Part shown: positions 20,208-26,182 of the stretch, piece by piece | Position numbering within the stretch: the first letter of the stretch is position 1 | Layout: each line of letters starts with the position of its first letter | NCBI GenBank assembly: GCA_022496205.1 | Contig: WTXD01000150.1 | Span: 1-26,182 of the forward strand | Length of the DNA stretch: 26,182 bases | Source: Gloeopeniophorella convolvens | Lineage: Eukaryota > Basidiomycota > Agaricomycetes > Russulales | Direction of reading: 5' to 3' | The notes under the pieces: model-generated | Told to the model about the DNA's origin: nothing | The model's input: only the letters and a program-made list of their open reading frames with translations | Databases searched by the model: none | Made by a program: the position numbers and the translations under genes

Positions 20208-20369
20208 GAAGGAAGGGACCGAGGATGGGGTTAGGGGCACGGCGGAAGGCCTTGGACAATAACCACAAACAACCGCTTTGCAATCCCGGCTTCGGAGCCG
20301 CTGCCGCTCGAGTCCAACGAACCTGGCAATGCATCCATGCAGCCCTTCTCTGCCCAGGACGTGTCGTAG
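20208..20369. promoter_or_regulatory. Compact bidirectional promoter between MAK11 and GatA
   Basis: The start codon of the WD40 gene (20207) and the first usable GatA frame (after the TAG at 20367-20369) are about 160 bases apart on opposite strands. Both promoters must share this DNA or overlap coding sequence. No TATA-like word was noticed. Confidence 0.4.
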
Positions 20370-22228
20370 CGCCTGGTCAGCCGGAAGTGCTCTGGACGCT
20401 TTCTTTCCACCGCGGTCGAAGGACCTTGGCGCGCTGCGATCCAAGACAAGAATGCCAGCGTAAACGCGCTCGTTTATGTCGCCCCGGAAAGGGCGGATCC
20501 TACACCGGATGGCCCACTGAAGGGCATGACAATAGGAATCAAGGACAATATATGCACTGCAGACATGCCGACAACGTGCTCCTCGAACATGCTTCCTGGT
20601 GAGCTGTCTGTCGGTGCCGGGGTATGCGCGTCTCACTGTATCCAGGCTACATGTCGCCTTTTGACGCGACCGTCGTTCGGCTTTTGAGCGAGTCGGGAGC
20701 GACAATTGTTGGAAGACGAACTGCGACGAATTCGGTATGGGGTGCGTCGACGCTGCACGCCACCGTTCCTGGCGTCCCTGATCCACAGGCGCAGGTCGCT
20801 GAACGTTCACTCCGTCCACGGACCTGTGGTGAACCCGTATCAGCGTCCTTCAAGCACGGCAGGATGGAGCGCGCGAGAACGCCGCTCTGCCGGAGGCAGC
20901 TCGGGCGGAAGCGGCGCTGCAGTCGCGTCGGGATGTGTGACGCGTGCGTGCAATGCTCAGCCAGAGGAACGAGACCTTACTCCGTCTGTTTCTAGAGCAC
21001 TTGGAACAGACACTGGCGGCTCTATAAGGCTACCCGCATCATACTGTGGTGTTGTTGGGCTCAAACCCTCGTATGGCTTGCTCAGCAGGTACGGCCCCCT
21101 CCTCGAGGTCCCTCGTGGGTGCTAACGTCCCTGAAGATGGGCGTTGTGTCGTTTGCAGATAGCCTTGACTGTGTCGGCATCATGGGAAAGGATGTCGCTT
21201 CTACTTCCAAGTTATTCGGTACGCCATCGTCCTTTGCGTTGGACGATCCGAGCTGAATGTCCATGAAGACGCCCTTTCCATGTTCGACGGAAGGGATCCC
21301 ACTGCAGCTCGGCCAGAGACGCGTAGTCGAGCCCAAGAGCTATCCTCTGAGTATGTCACCCCGTGGATGTCGTCCCGCTTGGGAGACCTTACAGGCCTTC
21401 GTATTGGATCCCGCAGGTGCGTTTATTGCTCTACGGTGCGCACCTAGACGCTGAACAGTGCCGCAGGAATACTTCCCAGCCTCCCTCGGCAACATTATCA
21501 TCTCTCCATTCCGTCGCATGGTCCGCACTCTCAAAGGCCGCGGCGCAACCGTTGTCCCTGTCTCCCTCCCCAACACAAGCTACGCCCTGAGCGCGTACTA
21601 CATCATCGCCAGCGCGGAAGCAAGCAGCAACCTCGCGCGATACGACGGCGTGCAATACGGCCTTCACGTGCCCTTACCACCCGACACTCTCGCTCGGACG
21701 CCGGCAGAAGTGTACGCGATCTCGCGCACGGCGGGCTTCGGCGCAGAAGTGAGAAGCGTATCCTTCTCGGTACATATGCGCTCACTGCGGAGTAAGCACA
21801 TGATGTCCCTTTCTTCCCCTCTAACCATCTAATGATCCTGCAGCGCATTCGACAATTACTTCCTGCAGGCGCAGCGCCTACGGCAGAGCATTCGCGATGA
21901 CTTTATGCGCGTCTTCCGCGTCCCGAATCCACTTGCACGAGCAACCACCCAGAACGCGGCTGGTGTGCATGTCCTCCTGCATCCGTCGGCGGTCCGCACG
22001 GCCCCACCGTTGGACGAGGAGGAAGGGTTAGAGACATATACGCAAGACGTCCTTACCGTTCCCGCGTCGCTTGCGGGTCTGCCAGCGTTGAGCGTGCCTA
22101 TTGTTCCTGATACCGAAGGCGATGGTTGGCCGCTGGGCGCGAGCGTAGTAGGACAGTGGGGGTGCGAGTCGATGGTTCTGGCCGTCGGGCAAGCGATCGA
22201 GGACCTTGAGCACGAGGCATCTGTCTAG
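20370..22228 (+). CDS. Glutamyl-tRNA(Gln) amidotransferase subunit A, mitochondrial, frameshifted
   Basis: Eight exons follow the amidase-signature family: to 20598, 20646-20741, 20795-20947, 20996-21088, 21137-21218, 21269-21416, 21467-21791, 21844-22228. The catalytic triad is present: Lys in GIKDNIC, the cis-Ser in [10 protein letters not shown], and the nucleophile Ser in [12 protein letters not shown]. GatA releases ammonia from glutamine and, with its partners, converts Glu-tRNA(Gln) to Gln-tRNA(Gln) in mitochondria. Four places each lack one base relative to the conserved protein: [10 protein letters not shown] near 20711, SRW|GVVSF near 21139, RIG|PQEYFP near 21408, and EV|KRILLGT near 21753. 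With those bases counted, every exon phase agrees, giving about 505 codons from 20370. The start codon is unresolved. It is either a decaying gene or a sequence with homopolymer errors. Confidence 0.8.
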
Positions 22229-22513
22229 ATTCGTCTGACATACCAGGGGAGAAATATATTATGTTATATAAACATAGAGCGTATAACTAAGAGCATATAC
22301 TAAGTAGGCAAAGCAATGCGACGATAGGATGTATGAGTGGGGGTAATCAGCGAACGATGTAGGTGATTTACTGTACAGATGCTGGTGACCAGGAGGGTCG
22401 AGTAGAGAGGCAGCGGAAGCACTGAAGGTGCTGGGGAGACGAGGGTCCAGAGTGTGTATGTCGATGTCTATGCTCTAGGACGAACGGAATGAGTGGATGG
22501 CAGGGAGCAGGGT
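22229..22513. terminator. Convergent 3' region between GatA and the carrier gene
   Basis: The two genes end tail to tail 285 bases apart. AT-rich words (ATATATTATGTTATATAAAC at 22254-22273) just after the GatA stop could serve 3' end formation. No gene is seen here. Confidence 0.35.
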
Positions 22514-23683
22514 TCAGTGGCCGGCGCCCCATCGCAGGACACCTTCGTAAATGGAATACATCACAGCAGCGTTGGGCACGACGCGCATGAGATGGGCGCT
22601 GAGGCCGCCGTACAATGACCGTGCACCTTCTTCCGCAATGACTAGACGGAGGGTTTGGACCAAGCCAGTGTACTTCATCTGACCGTTGACCAGGGGCTGT
22701 CGCAACCGTGTGCGGAGAACCTTGTGACGGTGCGCGTTAGATTGGCCTAGTAAGCAGAACACACAGATACTGACCTCATGAGGATATGTAATGAGGCTGG
22801 CAACACATTTGGCCGTTCCCGCGGAACGAGCATACCAGCCCACTCTTGCAGACCGCCCTTCCCTTCGGTGCCAGCTGTCATGCGTTTTAGACGCTCGTAC
22901 AAGACCCATTGAATGGTGCCCTCTGTGACACCGAGGTAGCTGGCACTGAGACCCTTGTAGAACCCGCGAATGCCCTCCTCACGGGCTATTTGCTTGATCA
23001 TGGATATGCTGTTACCGAAGGAGGAGGGTGAAGACGGCAACGGTGCAGCAGTCTTATTGGACGCGGAGAGCTGCAGTCGTGTTTTGACGACCCATATAGG
23101 GTTTGTCGCTGTACCAGTGACAATGCCCGCAATTGTGGCAGCAAAGAGATGAACATATGTGTTCTCTTGGCCGTTATTGAAATGATTTGCGATGATCTGC
23201 TTGCCGTTGCCATACGTGAAGAAGTTTATCGAGCGGGCTGGTATCACCCCAACAAGAGTGGGGCCAAGCCCCTTGAACAGTGCACGCGGGGTTTCGTCCC
23301 TTGCAATGTCCCTAGGTTCCATAGGTTGGAATGCTGGTCCATGATAGGGACGTGTCGCGTACCGAATGATATGTGTTGTCTCGACAAAGTGCCATAAGAG
23401 ACCACCTGGCCGCCGGACCACCACAACGCCGTCTCCTACGACTGCGCCTATCTCAGCGTGTTTTTGACGGAAAAGGTCCGACTGTAATCGCGTCTTGACC
23501 ACGTCGAAGGGACTCGTAATGATGGCACCGCACATTCCGCCCAGACTATAGGGAAGGCGGGGCCATCTATGAGGACGTGGACGTAGACGCACAACGTTGG
23601 TGTACACACCCTCCTGCAGCAAAGTGCTGCCATGATTTTGCAGGCAACCAAGAGGACGTCGTTGTTGCTGGTGGTGCGGCCAT
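22514..23683 (-). CDS. RIM2: RIM2-type mitochondrial pyrimidine nucleotide carrier
   Basis: Four exons (23610-23683, 23363-23545, 22775-23311, 22514-22720) encode about 333 residues of an SLC25 carrier. The three repeat signatures are visible: SPFDVVKTRLQ, TNPIWVVKTRLQ and TYPHEVLRTRLRQ, each followed by its E/D-G block (RALFKGLGPTLVG, RGFYKGLSASYLG, RSLYGGLSAHLMR). PARSINFFTYGNGK and the conserved N-terminus (SWLPAKSWQHFAAGGLGG) match the RIM2/SLC25A33/36 group, which exchanges pyrimidine (deoxy)nucleotides across the inner membrane. One base is missing near 22825-22829, where WAGML should run into SAGTAKCVASLITYPHE. With it, all phases agree (1,002 bases). Intron 3 ends in AAG. Introns are 64, 51 and 54 bases. 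Confidence 0.88.
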
Positions 23684-23870
23684 GGGGAACGTCCAGGGGT
23701 GGTCACGGTGCCAACTCAGAACGCGGAAGGGGCCAACTCATTCGGCTCGGCAACTGCAAAATCTCGGGCACGTGATGAGATAAGATGACGACTCTAATCA
23801 GTCCACTCGATCTTCATCTCCCTTCCAACTCCCTTCGCTTCCTTCAAATGCAACCAAAGTTCCAATTGGC
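23684..23870. promoter_or_regulatory. Bidirectional promoter of RIM2-like and RPC25 with E-box and PAC-like motif
   Basis: The two start codons are 187 bases apart and diverge. CACGTG at 23769-23774 overlaps GATGAGAT at 23774-23781, about 90 to 100 bases before the RPC25 ATG. GATGAG is the core of the yeast PAC motif, named for RNA polymerase A and C subunit genes, and RPC25 is a polymerase C (III) subunit. Function in this organism is inferred. Confidence 0.45.
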
Positions 23871-24786
23871 ATGTTCGTCTTGTCCGTAATCAAGGTGAGC
23901 TTTTGTCAATGGTGTAATCAACTTATGTGTTCTCACCGTACCACAGGATAAGATCCCCATCCACCCCTCTCAATTCGGCCTTCCTCCAGAACAAGCTCTC
24001 ATCAGTGAGCTCAACAAAAAATACGCGAATCGCGTCCTCCACGATGTTGGTCTCTGCATTTGTGTGTTCGACATAGCCGAGGCAGGAGAGGGGAAAGTCA
24101 GGTACGGCGACGGTTTCCTCTGGTACACGGGTAAGCCCTAATACATATGTGGTCCATGCCTCTGACGCCCGGTGTAAAGTCGTGTTCAGGTTGACTGTTT
24201 TCCGACCATTCCCCTCGGAGGTCATCTTGGCGAAGGTCAAGTCTTCCGATGAGGATGGCATACAATGTGCGCCCCTTTCTGCCTCAGCGAGATCCTAGTC
24301 CGACGTATGCCAGTATCTGTCGGATTCTTTGAAGACATGTGGATACCTCTTATTTACCTCCCCCAACCTTGCGCTTTGTGCGTCTCTTGCCTTCTTTTGG
24401 CAAGCGCCGCCTCATGAATATTGCACCCACAGCGACCCGAACGAGCGCGCGTATTTCTGGCTTCCAGGATCAGAGTCGACATCTACCCACGACCTACTCG
24501 ACTCGCCGGTGACAGAGCGGATGTACATCGACCAAGGCGAAATCGTCCGCGTCCGAGTTGAAAAGGACGAATTTTATGACGACGAACCAGGTCCTCCGAA
24601 GGCATCAGAGGGAGTGCTCGTCAATGTGGAGGCACGACGCCCACCCTATACTGTAACGGTGGGTTTGCTGCGCCCTCACTTCGGTACTTCGGGGTTTACC
24701 AGATATCCCAGTGTTCCGTATCCGAGCAAGGTCTCGGTCCAGTCGCGTGGTGGAAGGCGGCAGAGGCTGCCATGGAAGAGGGTTGA
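23871..24786 (+). CDS. RPC25: DNA-directed RNA polymerase III subunit RPC25 (RPC8)
   Basis: Six exons (23871-23894, 23947-24130, 24180-24266, 24314-24377, 24433-24658, 24712-24786) join in frame to 219 residues, close to the family length. MFVLSVIKDKIPIHPSQFG opens the RPB7-like N-terminal domain, with YANRVLHDVGLCICVFDI, DGFLWYTVVFRLTVFRPF and EVILAKVKSSDEDGIQLSVGFF leading into the OB-fold part. DPNERAYFWLPG, MYIDQGEIVRVRVE and DEFYDDEPGPPKA follow, and the protein ends with CSVSEQGLGPVAWW. RPC25 pairs with RPC17 to form the polymerase III stalk used in initiation of tRNA and 5S genes. Introns are 52, 49, 47, 55 and 53 bases. Intron 2 ends in AAAG; skipping that acceptor loses the conserved VVFR. 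No damage is seen. Confidence 0.93.
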
Positions 24787-24980
24787 TGGGCTCAGACTGG
24801 TTACCTTGTATATTGCTCTCCATTTATTTGATGGCACCATAGCTGTTCTTCCTCGCACGCATCACACCATGTATAACACACAGCCAATGCAAATTCGTAA
24901 GGTTGTGAAAGACAAACAATCAAGCCACAATGTCCAGTAAATGTACCTCCATCCGCGAATAAAGGTCGTAAACATCGTAA

Positions 24981-26182
24981 TCAATCAAGCTCGTTGATCT
25001 CGCGCATCTCCAAGAGGGAGGTGAGCATCTCGCGCTTGTACTCGCGCATGGCGAGCTCCTGATTCGCCCGCGCCTCGATGTACTCGAGGATAGCACGCTG
25101 CTGGTTGCTGTTGCTGGAAACCGAGGTCAGAGCGTGTCTAGGGGGTACACTGACTGCACTCACCTGCCGCCGAAAAGCTTGGCGAGACCGCCACCGATCA
25201 AAGTGCCGAGGCCACCAAGAGCACCAGTCTTGAGAGCAGTCGTGAGGCCGGACTCAGCAGCCTCGACAGCCTCACCAGCTACACCAGTACGGGCGAACAA
25301 CTCTTCGAACTCCTCGAGCTCGCGGCGAGAGTTGCTGTTGTCGTCGCCACCGAAGAGCTTGGCGAGGCCGCCACCAATCAAGGTCCCAAGGCCACCGAGG
25401 GCACCGGTCTTGAGAGCAGTCTTGAGGCCAGACTCAGCAACTTCGACAGCTTCACCAGCTACGCCAGTACGGGCGAACAACTCTTCGAACTCCTCGAGCT
25501 CGCGGCGAGAGTTGCTGCTGTCGCTGCCACCAAAGAGCTTACCGAGCTCTCCACCAATCAAGGTACCAACACCGCCGAGAGCGCCGGTCTTGAGAGCAGT
25601 CTTGAGGCCGGACTCAGCAACTTCGACAGCCTCGCCAGCTACGCCAGTACGCCTTTGCCAGGACATGTTAGACAATCTACACAACTGAGATCGGGATTAT
25701 TCACTTACTTGAGGAAACTGAGTCCTGCAGGAGCGTTCTTGAACTGGTTCTGGATCGCAGCAATTTGCTCGGGGGAGAGGCCGGGAGAGAGACTAAGCGG
25801 AATGTCAGTCCAACTCGCCACACCCGTTGAGCGACTGCTTACACGAAAGGCGCGCGAGCCTCAATTTCACGCCTATCAATGATCGTCAGAGGTCATTCTG
25901 GGACCCAGATTCCAACCGTACTCACTTCAATACCTTGAGACCAAGGCTATTCTTGAACTCGCTCTGGATCTCAGAGATCTGCTCCGGGCTCAGGTTGGAA
26001 GGAAGACTACGTAGAGGTGGTCAACAGTCGCAAGACCCCCAGCACGCACGCTAGCTTACACGAGTGGCGCGCGCCTATCATGCGGATTAGCTATCGTGTA
26101 ATTTACGGGATATCAAGTCACGTACCCTGCGAGACCGAGGGTACTCCTGAAAGCGGACTTGATCGCAGCCACCTGGTCCGGG
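24981..26182 (-). CDS. Modular repeat protein of unknown function (3' part)
   Basis: Seven exons are visible, entering from the right edge: 26126-26182, 26060-26074, 25926-26006, 25843-25872, 25709-25792, 25164-25652, 24981-25113. All internal junctions share one phase. The first part repeats a module of about 30 to 38 residues, LSPEQIxxIQxxFKN..GL..LK then RAPxV, spread over alternating exons of 81-84 and 15-30 bases. The large exon holds 60-residue repeats with a glycine-rich hydrophobic core (ALKTGALGGLGTLIGGGLAKLFGG) and an acidic segment (SRRELEEFEELFAR). The C-terminus is a charged, probably helical tail ending EMREINELD. No family was recognised. The N-terminus, and so any signal peptide, lies outside the window. 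The Gly-x-x-x-Gly pattern could pack helices or insert in membranes (speculative). Confidence 0.75.
25164..25652 (-). repeat. 180-bp in-frame tandem repeat, nearly three copies
   Basis: The word cttgagagcagt recurs at 25229, 25409 and 25589, exactly 180 bases apart, and most bases between agree. This gives 60-residue protein repeats within one exon. A diverged end of the last copy continues in the next exon (SNSNQQRAILEYIEARA against SNSRRELEEFEELFAR). The near identity suggests recent expansion or gene conversion. Confidence 0.9.

Noticed and set aside
19635..20819. 394-codon minus-strand frame as the full first exon of the WD40 gene
   Set aside because: The part above 20207 lies opposite GatA coding exons and is antisense noise. 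MPPKSSSGK is the plausible start.
23923..24261. Minus-strand frame of 112 codons
   Set aside because: It is antisense to well-supported RPC25 exons 2 and 3.
25134..25688. Plus-strand 184-codon repeat protein
   Set aside because: It is the mirror of the 180-bp repeat. The minus strand has consistent splice sites and extends the pattern into further exons.
1..26182. CRISPR array, operon-like system, phage or bacterial defence genes
   Set aside because: The window is eukaryotic, with spliced genes; no such arrays or genes are visible.

Overview
The window reads as nuclear DNA of a basidiomycete fungus, most likely an Agaricomycete. The evidence is GC-rich sequence, genes split by many very short introns (44 to 78 bases, mostly 47 to 66) and protein families typical of that group. 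That placement is inferred from gene structure and protein style, not from a database search. Exons were joined by hand, using GT..AG boundaries that keep a conserved reading frame.

Left part, about 1 to 10,700: an accessory region. After the last codons of a membrane-protein-like gene come three tandem copies of an F-box-like gene, all on the minus strand with the same three-exon structure. The flanks are duplicated with the genes. Copies 1 and 2 are intact (458 and 430 residues). Copy 3 is split by a 1,159-bp DNA transposon with terminal inverted repeats and a perfect 8-bp target duplication; without the insert and one duplication the frame is open over 427 residues. A separate AT-rich 479-bp inverted-repeat element (CACTG ends, TGA duplication) lies between units 2 and 3. 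The DNA between units shows no supported genes.

Middle part, about 11,250 to 20,200, all minus strand: a METTL21-type lysine methyltransferase, a small secreted or anchored protein of unknown function, a mitochondrial rhomboid protease (PCP1/PARL type), a short-chain dehydrogenase, and a MAK11-like WD40 ribosome-assembly protein with a probable GC-AG intron.

Right part, about 20,200 to 26,182: a mitochondrial glutamyl-tRNA(Gln) amidotransferase subunit A gene (plus strand) that carries four single-base losses, a RIM2-type mitochondrial pyrimidine nucleotide carrier (minus, one similar loss), the RNA polymerase III subunit RPC25 (plus), and the 3' part of an unrecognised modular repeat protein (minus) built from tiny repeated exons and 60-residue glycine-rich repeats.

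Three genes serve mitochondria (rhomboid, GatA, RIM2) and two serve ribosome or tRNA production (MAK11, RPC25), but nothing shows that they are co-regulated as a set. The most unusual items are the transposon-split F-box copy, the modular repeat protein, and the pattern of one-base losses across otherwise conserved genes.
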